The notes: generated by a model not told the origin, from the letters alone. A DNA stretch of 64,000 bases from Paraburkholderia aromaticivorans (GCF_012689525.1 NZ_CP051514.1:2356001-2420000); one strand, 5' to 3'. Shown: positions 40,850 through 49,808, numbered from the stretch's first letter. Numbers and translations are program-made.

Positions 40850-42580
40850 ATGCTCGACGGTCTCAATCCGCGCCAGCGGGAGGTCGTGGAAACACGCACC
40901 TCCTGCCTCGCTGTTGCTTGCCCGGGCGCGGGCAAGACTAAGACCATCGCGACGAAGGCCGCGGTTCTCCTTCAGGAGCCGCGTCTGATTGTCGGCGCGG
41001 TGACCTTTTCGAAAGACGCCGCCGTCGAATTGCGTGAGCGCATTCTCGACCTGGCGGGTGAAGGCGCGAAGAAACGGCTGATTGGCGGCACCTTCCACTC
41101 GCTTGCGTACAAGCAACTCGCCGGCGCGTCGCAGGGCAGAAAACCAGACATCGCCAAGGAGGGCGACCGCTTCTGGATGGTGGAGCGCGTCGTCAACGAG
41201 CTCGGCATCGATCTCAAGGTCGAAGACGCGATTCAGGCGATCGAAAAGATCAAGAATGACTTTTGTCGGACGGTCCCCGGTCAACCCGAGGCAGAGCTTT
41301 ACGCTGCCTACCAGGCCGCGCTCATGCGCAATGGCAAGATCGATTTTCAGGACATGATCCGCCTCGCCGTCGAAGGGATGGAGAGCGGGACCATCACGCC
41401 GTACCCCTTCTCGCACCTTCTCGTTGACGAATTTCAGGACACGGACGTGTCGCAATACAGGTGGGTAATCGCACACGCGAAAGCCGGGTCGATCGTGACC
41501 GTCGTCGGCGACGACGACCAGAGCATCTACGGATTCCGGGCTGCGCTTGGCTACCGGGGCATGGACGATTTCTCGGACGAGCTGCGCGCGAAGCGGATTG
41601 TCCTCGGCAGTAACTATCGGTGCCGTTCGGAGATTCTGGGCGCTGCCGATCGTCTCATCAAGAAGAACGAGGACCGGATCGAAAAGGTGTTGGTCGCAGA
41701 AAAGGGCAGGGGCGGGACCGTGCTCGTGTACCGGTGTGATGATGACTACGCGGAGGCAACGGCGGCGTCAGCGTTCCTTAAGCCGCGGCTGGGAGCCAAT
41801 CAGACCTGCGCGGTCCTCGCGCGGACGAACCGTCACCTGGATGCCGTCGAAGCGGTCGTGCGCTCCCACGGCATCAAGTACTACCGCGCATCTGGGAAAT
41901 CCGTGCTTGAGCGACCAGAAAGCGCCCTGTTCTGCAATCTTCTCGAGAACATCCAGGGGGCGAAGCTGACCGGTCTGGATTCCGTGCTTGGCTTTGGCGG
42001 CATGAGTACGCACGACCTGACGGCCCTCCACAACGACATGGGTCCGGTGCTCAAGACGCGCACGAAAGCGGAACTCGTGGCCTTCGGTATTCATGACGAC
42101 ACCGCGACGTCCTACCGGGCGTTCATGAAGCGACTGGGCGAGTGGAAAGACCTCTACAAGCGTCACTGCCATGGTCTCGTGCTGGCCGGTGCGGTCGAAT
42201 GGATGCTGGCTGCTTCGAAGAACGATCAGGCCACCCGCGCGATCCAGGCGACGCACGCGGTCCTGTCGCGGCTTACGGGGTCGTTCTCGGACCGCATCAA
42301 CTACTTGCGTCAGGACAACAACGATCCGACGCCCGATGCGCTGGTGCTGACGACAATGCACAGTTCGAAGGGTCTCGAATGGGACAACGTGTGGATCATC
42401 CGCTCGGAAGAGGGCGTCTGTCCCGACGACAAAAGCTCCGTCTCGGAAGAGCGCCGTCTGTTCTATGTCGCGATGACTCGCGCGCGTGAGGCATTGGTCA
42501 TTACCTCAACGAAGAAGGGTGTTTCGTCCCGCTTCGTACAGGAAGCCGAGCTCGAAACCGCGACGCTTGAACCCGCCTGA
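40850..42580 (+). CDS. UvrD/Rep-type superfamily 1 DNA helicase
   Basis: 576 residues. Motif I ACPGAGKTKT (K29), motif II LLVDEFQDTD, motif III GDDDQSIYGFRAA, motif IV around LGSNYRCRSEIL, motif V TMHSSKGLEWDNV and motif VI RLFYVAMTRARE are all intact. It is shorter than UvrD (about 720), with reduced 1B/2B subdomains. Such helicases unwind DNA in plasmid replication or repair. It follows the AcaB-like gene closely. Confidence 0.93.
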   Translation: MLDGLNPRQREVVETRTSCLAVACPGAGKTKTIATKAAVLLQEPRLIVGAVTFSKDAAVELRERILDLAGEGAKKRLIGGTFHSLAYKQLAGASQGRKPDIAKEGDRFWMVERVVNELGIDLKVEDAIQAIEKIKNDFCRTVPGQPEAELYAAYQAALMRNGKIDFQDMIRLAVEGMESGTITPYPFSHLLVDEFQDTDVSQYRWVIAHAKAGSIVTVVGDDDQSIYGFRAALGYRGMDDFSDELRAKRIVLGSNYRCRSEILGAADRLIKKNEDRIEKVLVAEKGRGGTVLVYRCDDDYAEATAASAFLKPRLGANQTCAVLARTNRHLDAVEAVVRSHGIKYYRASGKSVLERPESALFCNLLENIQGAKLTGLDSVLGFGGMSTHDLTALHNDMGPVLKTRTKAELVAFGIHDDTATSYRAFMKRLGEWKDLYKRHCHGLVLAGAVEWMLAASKNDQATRAIQATHAVLSRLTGSFSDRINYLRQDNNDPTPDALVLTTMHSSKGLEWDNVWIIRSEEGVCPDDKSSVSEERRLFYVAMTRAREALVITSTKKGVSSRFVQEAELETATLEPA

Positions 42581-42693
42581 GTACCCGTCATGTCCATCAT
42601 GTTCCAAACCCTTCTCCGTCAACACAGAAAGAAGGGATCACATGGCGCGCGAGCGCCGCGAATGAGGCCGAGCGCCGGCGAGGATGATAAATC

Positions 42694-42876
42694 ATGGAAG
42701 ACAAACTGGAACACGCAGCGAGCGTTATGGCAAAAGAGGACTCCAGAGGGAATGTGGAAGCAGATGCCGTGCTCGTTGTGGCGTATACGGAGATCAGGTC
42801 GTTGCGCGGCGCTAGCGCCGCGATGGTCGATGCGACCCTTGGCAACTCGAACCTCAAAATCGCCTTGAAGGTCTGA
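42694..42876 (+). CDS. Possible small protein, 60 aa
   Basis: ATG 42694 after CGAGGATGATAAATC. The product is acidic-to-neutral (EHAASVMAKEDSRGNVEADA, then VLVVAYTEIRSLRGASAAMV). An opposite-strand frame covers the same bases; the plus one has the better ribosome site. Low certainty. Confidence 0.35.
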   Translation: MEDKLEHAASVMAKEDSRGNVEADAVLVVAYTEIRSLRGASAAMVDATLGNSNLKIALKV

Positions 42877-43010
42877 TCAGGGTTCGCGCGAGTTGTTCTC
42901 TGGTCGTCGACTGCGATGGCCACCCGTGCGCGCAAGCGGTTGTTTCAAACGACAAAAGCCGCTGTTAGTTCACAACCGGCACACTATTTCTTAAGGCGGA
43001 CAGGGAAACG

Positions 43011-43187
43011 ATGCTCATGCACACACTCACCTACAGCTCGATTGGCGATCAGGTCGCTGGAGCCGTCGTACGCAGCGCGACCAGCCATTCTGTCGGCGCT
43101 CTCATGCGCGGCCATGGTGCGGGCGGCGTGATCCTGATTACGGTTGTGTTGATCGCGGGCGTCTGGCTCGTGAAACGACTTTTCTGA
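43011..43187 (+). CDS. Small single-pass membrane protein, 58 aa
   Basis: ATG 43011 after AAGGCGGACAGGGAAACG. The N-terminal half is soluble (YSSIGDQVAGAVVRSATSHS); the end is one membrane helix (GGVILITVVLIAGVWLV) with a basic stop KRLF. Not recognised. Confidence 0.45.
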   Translation: MLMHTLTYSSIGDQVAGAVVRSATSHSVGALMRGHGAGGVILITVVLIAGVWLVKRLF

Positions 43188-43473
43188 GCGGAAGCTGCTT
43201 GTGCCGATGGCACGGTGTCGGGGACTATGCTTGGGCCAAACGCACGAGGCCCCCGGTGCGGCACGGCGCGAATCTTTTGCGCACAACGCCCTCGCACTAC
43301 TGTCACCGCGCCGTGCGAGCCTGGGGAAAGCCGGTTGAAATTCCAAAGTAAAGCGAGAAATGCGATGTCAAGGTGCGGGCAAGCTATGGTGGCGACAGGC
43401 GCGGCCTTCCCGACGACGGAATCCAGGTCGGATACCGGGAGGGCCGGGGGAACGTTCCGACTTCGGGGGTGGG

Positions 43474-43535
43474 GGTCGGACATCTAGATTACCGGCAAAA
43501 TGAAGAATGACGACACCAAACCGTCGTCATTCCGG
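43474..43535 (+). repeat. Palindromic element (copy 2) between 43187 and the bactofilin gene
   Basis: GGTCGGACATCTAGAT then AAATGAAGAATGACG and a perfect 10-bp inverted repeat GAATGACGAC/GTCGTCATTC (43505-43514, 43523-43532). Copy 1 lies before trbB at 26117-26178. The rest of 43188-43560 holds no gene that I can support. Confidence 0.6.
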
Positions 43536-43560
43536 AGTTGTCCCTACAACGCGGCAACAA

Positions 43561-44079
43561 TCAGCCTGCAGACGCCATACGAGTGAGCGGCGTGACATTG
43601 GCGTCGTCGGGCCGGGCAGGGTTCTCGACTCTCGCTGATGGCAAGTTACCCCCCAGGGCAGTTAAGGCGGAATGCTGAAGGGGATTGTCGATCGCCTGCC
43701 CCTCGTCGAGGCGAATCCGCTGTACGCGGCAACCATCAAGATCCGCGTCCTCGCCGAGCCGGATCGTGCCGTAGCGGATATCGCCACGTACATGGCCATT
43801 GATCGACAGCGTGCCGCGAGCCCGCACGTTACCTTCGACCTTGCCGCTGATCAGGACGTCCTGGCCATCGATATTCCCATACACACGGCCATCATCGCCG
43901 ATATGCAGAAGGCCGGAATGACTGTAGACATCGCCTTTAACGAGTCCGAGAATCGTAATGCCTTTCTCCGCGATCGCATTACCTTCGATCGAACAACCCT
44001 GCGCGATGATCGACACACTCAATTCGCGGTAAGTCGGTTCGGCTGGGACACGACTCTGGGTATTCCCCTGGGTTTCCAT
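43561..44079 (-). CDS. Bactofilin (polymer-forming cytoskeletal protein)
   Basis: Minus-strand ATG 44079 has AAGGAGCGCATC just before it, which decides the start over 44121. The 172-residue product has the bactofilin beta-helix repeats (SIIAQGCSIEGNAIAEKGIT; GLVKGDVYSHSGLLHIGDDG; VYGNIDGQDVLISGKVEGNV; RARGTLSINGHVRGDI), flanked by disordered ends. Bactofilins polymerise without nucleotide and organise envelope or polar structures. Encoding one next to a conjugation region is unusual. Confidence 0.88.
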   Translation of the reverse strand: METQGNTQSRVPAEPTYRELSVSIIAQGCSIEGNAIAEKGITILGLVKGDVYSHSGLLHIGDDGRVYGNIDGQDVLISGKVEGNVRARGTLSINGHVRGDIRYGTIRLGEDADLDGCRVQRIRLDEGQAIDNPLQHSALTALGGNLPSARVENPARPDDANVTPLTRMASAG

Positions 44080-44231
44080 GATGCGCTCCTTGCAGCTTGA
44101 GGATGAGTTTGCGTCTTCCATCTGATCGGCTTGCCTGCCAGGTGCAGAGACCGGAGCCCGTCCGCTGGCCTTCAGGCGACCCGGCCAACCCGGAAGGAAA
44201 ATGAACTGCGCGGGCAGTAAGCCAGTCGCTT

Positions 44232-45290
44232 CTAGAACAGTTGCTGGTCGCCGCCTGCATCGCCAGACGTCGCGCCTGGATGCCGGGCGGCGGCTGCGGA
44301 TGCTACGGTTGGTGCGGCGGCCGCCGCCGTTGTCACAGGCTGTTTGCCGGTGGCTACCCGAGCCGGCTGATTCGCTCTGGGCAGCGAGCGGATCACCTTG
44401 CGGATTGGGGCCTCATAGACGGAGCCCGGACGAGCGTCGTCGCCCCCGCCAGCCTGGACCTCGACGACCCGTGTTTCCGGTTCGGCCCTGCTCTGATGGC
44501 CGGTGAATTCGTGCGGATCAACGTGTGCGAGACCGCTGGGCCTATGCCCGAAGTCGGGCGTGGCCGAATCCGGCATAAGATCCTGCGCCGTGAGCCGGTG
44601 CGGTACACGCCCGTTGGCCGCTGTGGGAACGCCCGCCTGTTGCTGTGCAGCGCTCGCCACCGGGTGGGCCGGCGCTGCGTTCATTTGCGTTCCGGACCCG
44701 GGTGGGGCGACGTTATCGTACGGCGAAGTAAGGCCGGTCTGTGTACTTGTGGCGGATGCAGCCGTCGGCACAACGGGGATCGTCATGAGCGGTTTGGGCC
44801 GTGCGGGCGGGCTGGCGTCAACCTTCCTGACCGGCCCGCTCACGTGCGCCTGGGGAGGGGTCCGGTAGGCGAGCACGATGACACTGACGCCCATCGCTGC
44901 GGCGATGACAAGATAGCGTGCCTTGATTGCCTCCTTTAACCGGGGCGCTGTTCCTTCCTGCGCGGACAAGGCGACGGACGGATCCGCGGCAGTGGATGGG
45001 AACCCGTCCAACGGCGTGTCGAGAACCGGTAACGCCGTCTCGATCAGCACGGTCTCGCGGGCGGAAGGCACCGGAGATGCGATGTCCACTACGTCTGCCG
45101 CGCGCAGAGAAACGGCTTGGGCGACCGAAGGCGAGCGTGGGGAAGGTTCGACCGGGGCGGGCTCGACAGCCGGCAACTCCCGGACGACGGACGCACGCTT
45201 CGGGTTGATCGGCGGCAAGGGGGTCGCGCCGCAGTTCATCTGCGCTCGGGCATAGTCCAGGTGCAGGCTTTTGATGTCTTCTATTCGCAA
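44232..45290 (-). CDS. Single-pass Pro/Ala-rich membrane protein, 352 aa
   Basis: The cytoplasmic N-terminal half (about 120 residues) begins MRIEDIKSLHLDYARAQMNC and is rich in Pro, Ala and Val. One membrane helix (YLVIAAAMGVSVIVLAY) follows near residue 130, then a long disordered, Pro/Ala/Thr-rich periplasmic part. This TonB/VirB10-like layout suits a protein that spans the periplasm, but no VirB10 core domain is visible. It lies upstream of the bactofilin gene on the same strand. Confidence 0.65.
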   Translation of the reverse strand: MRIEDIKSLHLDYARAQMNCGATPLPPINPKRASVVRELPAVEPAPVEPSPRSPSVAQAVSLRAADVVDIASPVPSARETVLIETALPVLDTPLDGFPSTAADPSVALSAQEGTAPRLKEAIKARYLVIAAAMGVSVIVLAYRTPPQAHVSGPVRKVDASPPARPKPLMTIPVVPTAASATSTQTGLTSPYDNVAPPGSGTQMNAAPAHPVASAAQQQAGVPTAANGRVPHRLTAQDLMPDSATPDFGHRPSGLAHVDPHEFTGHQSRAEPETRVVEVQAGGGDDARPGSVYEAPIRKVIRSLPRANQPARVATGKQPVTTAAAAAPTVASAAAARHPGATSGDAGGDQQLF

Positions 45291-45367
45291 TTTTTCACTC
45301 CCAGTGCTGACGAGCGCTTCTCACGGGCGTTACGCCTTCGACGCTCAGGGTTAAACACAGGTCTGAC

Positions 45368-45961
45368 CTACTGCTGGGTCGTGGCGAGCAGGCTTCCGCC
45401 GACGTCGTAGCACTCCGAGTCGGGCACGCAGATGGTATGGATCGCCATGACTTTGCTACTGGCGTTCAGCAACGTCCTGTCTCTCTCAGTGTTCGTAATC
45501 GAGCCCCTGAAGGTTGCGCCCGATGTGGCTATGTACAACTGATCGTAGTCGTTGATCAGGCTCACGAGGCGCCCGGCGAGCGGGATCGTAATGCTCACGC
45601 TAACCGTTTCGCACTGCATCGGGATCTTCTGGAATTCGAAGCGGTTCGCCCAGTCAATCGCCTTGCCCATCCATTCTTCGGACTCACGGAACATGAAGTC
45701 CAGCGCCAAGCTCTTGCCCCCCCGCGCAACGGTCATCTTCGAGGCACAGAAGTTGTAGTGCGCGCGGATGAACGTCCGTGCGAACAATGAGTAGTATTCG
45801 ATATCCGTGCTGTAATCGGCAGTCGGAACGATCCGGCCGATCCGGTCGTCATTCGTCAGGCGCGCTATCGGCTTCAGGCCACTGGCGGATTCATTCGGGG
45901 TAAGCGGATCGTGGTCAGAACCATCCCCAGATGTGGTTGTCTTGCGGTTGCGGGCGTCCAT
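45368..45961 (-). CDS. Possible AcaB-like (PFL_4669 family) protein, 197 aa
   Basis: Soluble protein with a disordered start and a conserved-looking core (YYSLFARTFIRAHYNFCASK; TIPLAGRLVSLINDYDQLY; RDRTLLNASSKVMAIHTICV). The middle recalls AcaB-like proteins of integrative conjugative elements, as does the gene at 39930, only weakly. It is the first gene of a minus-strand group with the Pro-rich protein and the bactofilin. Confidence 0.45.
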   Translation of the reverse strand: MDARNRKTTTSGDGSDHDPLTPNESASGLKPIARLTNDDRIGRIVPTADYSTDIEYYSLFARTFIRAHYNFCASKMTVARGGKSLALDFMFRESEEWMGKAIDWANRFEFQKIPMQCETVSVSITIPLAGRLVSLINDYDQLYIATSGATFRGSITNTERDRTLLNASSKVMAIHTICVPDSECYDVGGSLLATTQQ

Positions 45962-46449
45962 GGCGTCTCGGCAGAAAGTCTCTCTCAGGGATAGTATTCA
46001 AATCCTCAGTTTGCGAATTTCGGAAAGACATGCGATTTTCAGCATCATTCCGGGGGTAGACGCACCGGGAATAGCAGATACTCGTCCTTACTTCCTGCGT
46101 CTACGACGCATCGACATGATTCCGTAGCCCGGAATCCGTCCTCTGACAAGACGTGCCCCTGGCATGCTCCGACCGTTTGGCACCGGTGTGGATATATCTC
46201 TTTCTGAGCAATGCCCCTGCTCCCCTTACGCAACCGTAAAACTCGTCTCTGGCCGCATGGATTGCGCCGCGACTCGCTTGAGCTTTGATTCGGCAGTCTC
46301 TCTCAAAGGGCCTTCAAAGTAGAGCGACGTAGTTGGTTGATCCGTGATTCCTGCGGCGAACTTCGGTTCGAAAAGGGACTTCTCGCGCCGTGAACGTGTG
46401 CGCGCGGTACGACATACTCGTACCTGTTATGAGCCTTTGGCTCCCTGCA

Positions 46450-46476
46450 CGCCTCGACCCCGAAAGGGTCGGGGCG
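46450..46476 (+). repeat. Strong hairpin in a 740-base gene-free stretch
   Basis: CGCCTCGACCC pairs with GGGTCGGGGCG around CGAAA. There is no T-run. It lies between the divergent genes at 45961 and 46702, and could be part of a small RNA ending at the terminator that follows. Confidence 0.4.
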
Positions 46477-46516
46477 TTGTAGGTCCCCACGCGGCACAAG
46501 CCGCATCAAATTATGC

Positions 46517-46555
46517 AAAAAGCGCGTCATCCCAACGGATGGACGCGCTTTTTTC
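46517..46555 (+). terminator. Strong Rho-independent terminator
   Basis: A 12-bp stem AAAAAGCGCGTC/GACGCGCTTTTT with T-run on both strands. No coding gene ends here on the plus strand, so it may close a non-coding transcript from 46100-46500. Confidence 0.85.
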
Positions 46556-46701
46556 GTTTTAGCCTGCCAAAAGCGGGTTCATTTCCCTCCGTCATCCGGT
46601 CGCCGATCTCCCAATGACCACCGTGACACATCCCTCCCGCGAGTAGCCACGTGTGCAATCCACCGCACACACACGGCGCTCAATCCTCTGAAGGAGTTCT
46701 C

Positions 46702-48099
46702 ATGAGTAATGCCAATAGCATGACCAATGTGGCGCCTCGCAGCATGTTCGAAGAGCGCCCACTGCGCCCGCCGACGATCGGGAAGATCCGGCCGGGTATC
46801 AAGGTGCTGAAGTCCGCCGCGCGCCAGAATGCGCAGGCGGTAAAGCTGTACGACGAGATGGTCGCGGCCGGCGATTCGTTCGAAACGATCGACTCAGTCA
46901 TTGAACGTCAGTGCAAGGTCAAAAATTCGCTCGTACCGAAGAACGTCGAGTACTTCACGTGCCGACGGTCGGACTTCACCAATCCTGACATTGCCACCGA
47001 AATTCTCCGCCTGTATGGAGAGGATCGCGGTGAAGGTGTCAAGCTGTACAAGTTTCCCGTGGTTTTTGCGTTCAACGACTGGCTGGAGAATGCGCCGCAT
47101 CAGTTGACGACGTGGGGTCAAAGCGGCCGCAAATTTTTCTCGACGTACGAAGGTGGGGTGCGGTATTGCAAGACCTACCCGAAAGTCGAGCACGACGAGC
47201 GTGCGAAGCGTGCGGTCAAGAACTTCGGTATGCGCATCGAAGTGCATCGACAGGACAACGCGATTCCTGACGGGGTTTGCAACACAAACCTTTGTCCTGA
47301 ATTTCAGTCCGGTCAGTGCAAGTTAAACGCATCGCTGATCTTCGCGATCCCCGATATCAAGGGCCTGGGTCTGATCGAACTGGTGACGACTTCGATGTAC
47401 GGCATCGGCAAGGCACGTGAAGCGATGGAGATGTTCGCCCACGCGAACGGCCGTCTGTCGGGCAACGCGCTCTGGATCAACAAGAAGCAGATCGATATCT
47501 CCCGCCAGAAGGACGGTGAGTACGTCCGCACGCTGCAGTGGATTCCGATCCTGAACGCCGACGTTGACCTCTCCGAAGGGTTCGCCAGAGGCATTGACAG
47601 CAGGCAACCGGCGCAGCGTGACGCACGCGCAGGCAACGTGGTCGACATCGCGGACGTGAGGGCGACCATGGCCGATGACAAAGCCCATGCCGAACTGGTC
47701 GATCCGTTCTCCGTTCGGGGGGATTCCAGCGCGTCGGAATCTCTCGTGCCGGATTTTCCGGCCAGCGGTGAAGAAGGCGAGGGAAGCGCAGTCCCGGAGG
47801 CCACTGCCGGGGAGCTGACCGATCCGCTGCCAGCTGCTGACGATCCGTCGCTATTCGATGAGTCGGTCGATGACAAGCGCGCACGCCTGACCTGGCTTCT
47901 CAAGGATCTCGGCGTTACCACACGCGAGCGGCAAGTGATGTTCAGCAATTATGCGAACGTGAAGTACGCGAACGGCTGGGCATTTCGCCCGAAGGACCTG
48001 GACACGATGAATGACCACCTCATGGTGGCGTTGCACGATCGTCAGGCGTTTGAAGAAGAGATGAAGCAAACGGCCGCTGGGCTCAACCAGTACACGTGA
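46702..48099 (+). CDS. Metal-binding protein of conjugative elements (recombination directionality factor-like)
   Basis: ATG 46702 after GAAGGAGTTCT gives 465 residues. The first 300 (SVIERQCKVKNSLVPKNVEY; VVFAFNDWLENAPHQLTTWG) fit the proteins named hydrolase or metal-binding in Burkholderiales elements and have the general look of phage recombination directionality factors. A cysteine cluster CNTNLCPEFQSGQC could bind zinc. A disordered acidic linker and a small helical C-terminal domain (RLTWLLKDLGVTTRERQVMF) follow. Role unproven. Confidence 0.65.
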   Translation: MSNANSMTNVAPRSMFEERPLRPPTIGKIRPGIKVLKSAARQNAQAVKLYDEMVAAGDSFETIDSVIERQCKVKNSLVPKNVEYFTCRRSDFTNPDIATEILRLYGEDRGEGVKLYKFPVVFAFNDWLENAPHQLTTWGQSGRKFFSTYEGGVRYCKTYPKVEHDERAKRAVKNFGMRIEVHRQDNAIPDGVCNTNLCPEFQSGQCKLNASLIFAIPDIKGLGLIELVTTSMYGIGKAREAMEMFAHANGRLSGNALWINKKQIDISRQKDGEYVRTLQWIPILNADVDLSEGFARGIDSRQPAQRDARAGNVVDIADVRATMADDKAHAELVDPFSVRGDSSASESLVPDFPASGEEGEGSAVPEATAGELTDPLPAADDPSLFDESVDDKRARLTWLLKDLGVTTRERQVMFSNYANVKYANGWAFRPKDLDTMNDHLMVALHDRQAFEEEMKQTAAGLNQYT

Positions 48100-48110
48100 G
48101 CTTTTCCTTT

Positions 48111-48144
48111 CCCTCTGTGGGTTCTCCCACAAGGGGAACACCTG
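48111..48144 (+). promoter_or_regulatory. Pseudoknot leader L11
   Basis: A nearly continuous stem CCCTCTGTGGG/CCCACAAGGGG with loop TTCT. GTTC can pair with GAAC at 48136-48139. The nearest gene with a good start is at 48388, 240 bases on, so a small unrecognised gene may lie between, or the leader is displaced. Confidence 0.55.
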
Positions 48145-48339
48145 TGCGCTCCCCGTCCAGCCTACCGGCCGGGCGGGAGTCGCGCAACTTCTCATCCGTG
48201 CCTCACGCCCCCCGCAACGAACGACAGTGCCTTTTGGAAAGCCGCGCGGTGTCGTGCCGGCTTCCTGAAACACACCGCATTCGAAGCGTCGCTGACGCAT
48301 CGACAATCCCGCTAACGCGGACATTCCTTTACCCCGTGC

Positions 48340-48386
48340 CGATCGGCACCTTTCCATCCGGCTGTCTTCGGACGGCCCTTTGTCTT
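48340..48386 (+). promoter_or_regulatory. Two hairpins before the SbcD-like gene
   Basis: A GTGCCGATCGGCAC palindrome, then GGCTGTC-TTCG-GACGGCC, a stem with a UUCG tetraloop followed by CTTTGTCTTT. They could act as an attenuator for the sbcD-like gene. Elsewhere in 48145-48340 I see nothing certain. Confidence 0.4.
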
Positions 48387-48387
48387 T

Positions 48388-49746
48388 ATGGAGGCGACTT
48401 TGAAAATCGCTCAATGTTCTGACTTGCATTATTCGCCGGAGAACCTGGTCGAGTCGGATCGCTGCTTCCGTTTCGCGGTAGGTGACGCGATCGCGAGGGG
48501 CGCTGATGTCGGCGTCATCTCGGGCGACTCGACGGATCATCGGCTCGATGCCCATGCTCCTGCACTGAACGCGCTGGCGACGCAGATTCATCGTATGGCT
48601 AACGCGATGCCGGTCCTCATGCTGCAGGGCACGTTCTCGCACGAGCCGCCGGGCACACTCGACAACTTCGCGTTGATGGGTGGGTGCTTCGACGTGTTCG
48701 TCGCGGACCGGGTCCAGCAGGTTGCGCTCATCAAGCGCAAGTTTGTCGCGTCTGCAGGGGCGGTCTTCGACGCTGGGGAGCTGGAATCTGTGCTCTCGCA
48801 GCACCCGGAGGTCGTGTTCACGTGCTTGCCGACCATCCACAAGGGTCAGCTGGCGATAAGCGTAGGCGCGGCCGACGCCTCGACCGAACTCGCGGAAGTC
48901 CTCACGGGCTTTCTCGTGCGTGCGGGGAAGGTGAACACGGTCCTGCGCGCGGCCGGCGTGCCGACTGTGGGTGTGTCGCATGGCACCGTCAATGGTTGCA
49001 CGACCGAGCACGGCGTCATGATGGCGGGCTTCGACCACGAATTTTCGGTCACGGCTCTGTTCGAAGCGCAGTGTGACGCCTTCATGCTGGGACACATCCA
49101 CAAGTCGCAGTCGTGGACCCATGCCGGGCAGCAGATCGCCTATCCGGGTTCAATCGGCCGCTTTCACTACGGTGAAGAGGGCGACAAGGGATATCTCATG
49201 TGGCAGGTTGCCGCCAACGACGCGCAATCCGGGCTCGTTGCAACACCGTCGCGCGAGATGGTCACCATCGATTTCGACGGGCCGCCCGATATGGAACGGC
49301 TCACCGAACTCGCCAGCGCTTCCACGGATCGCTTCGTGCGTGTGCGCTGGCAGATCGATGAAGAGCATCGTCAGGTGGTCGATCGCAGTGCGATCGAGGC
49401 GCTGTTCTCGAAGTCCGCTGGCCTGAAGCTCGACGCACGCATCCTGCCCGTTATGAGGAGCCGTGCCGAGGGCATCAGCCAGGAGGTAACGGTGGATCGA
49501 AAGCTCGCTCGCTGGTGTGAGTTGGCCAACGTCGACGCCGGACCCCTGATCGAGCGCCTGCAACTACTTGCGATGGACGATCCGGAAGCGATCGCCGAAG
49601 CCGCTCTCGCGCGGCTCTTCAATACCGCGGTGGCTTCGGCCGCTGAGTTGCTTCCTCTGCTTCAGGCGTCACCCGAAACGCCGGCGTCGCCGGACAAGGC
49701 TGACGACCTCGACTGGCTCAGCGCAGGCGACCCTTTCGCCGCGTAA
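48388..49746 (+). CDS. SbcD/Mre11-like metallophosphoesterase
   Basis: About 450 residues. Metal ligands are seen in QCSDLHYS (D12, H14), VISGDSTDH and LGHIHKSQ. Motif III reads LQGTFSHEPPG instead of the usual GNHD, so the Asn that binds metal is not obvious although a His follows. The C-terminal domain is helical. The start could be ATG 48388 or TTG 48400, which has ATGGAGG at the right spacing. It lies two genes before an SbcC-like ATPase, its expected partner in a DNA-end nuclease. Confidence 0.82.
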   Translation: MEATLKIAQCSDLHYSPENLVESDRCFRFAVGDAIARGADVGVISGDSTDHRLDAHAPALNALATQIHRMANAMPVLMLQGTFSHEPPGTLDNFALMGGCFDVFVADRVQQVALIKRKFVASAGAVFDAGELESVLSQHPEVVFTCLPTIHKGQLAISVGAADASTELAEVLTGFLVRAGKVNTVLRAAGVPTVGVSHGTVNGCTTEHGVMMAGFDHEFSVTALFEAQCDAFMLGHIHKSQSWTHAGQQIAYPGSIGRFHYGEEGDKGYLMWQVAANDAQSGLVATPSREMVTIDFDGPPDMERLTELASASTDRFVRVRWQIDEEHRQVVDRSAIEALFSKSAGLKLDARILPVMRSRAEGISQEVTVDRKLARWCELANVDAGPLIERLQLLAMDDPEAIAEAALARLFNTAVASAAELLPLLQASPETPASPDKADDLDWLSAGDPFAA

Positions 49747-49769
49747 CGCGCTGAACCGTCACTCTCAAA

Positions 49770-49808
49770 CCCTGACGGGGTACCTCCCCGTTGGGGAGCA
49801 CTTCGTCC
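49770..49808 (+). promoter_or_regulatory. Pseudoknot leader L12, upstream of the 49827 gene
   Basis: CCC-N2-ACGGGG, loop TACC, TCCCCGT-GGGG. GGGGTAC can pair with GCACTTC in the tail in six of seven positions. ATG 49827 follows after CTGGAG. Confidence 0.5.

Noticed and set aside
42597..42935. Minus-strand ORF of 112 codons
   Set aside because: Serine/alanine/threonine-rich without domain character; the plus-strand small gene has the better ribosome site, though neither is certain.
47851..49122. Minus-strand ORF, 423 codons
   Set aside because: Antisense to the SbcD-like gene, whose metal-binding motifs are clear.
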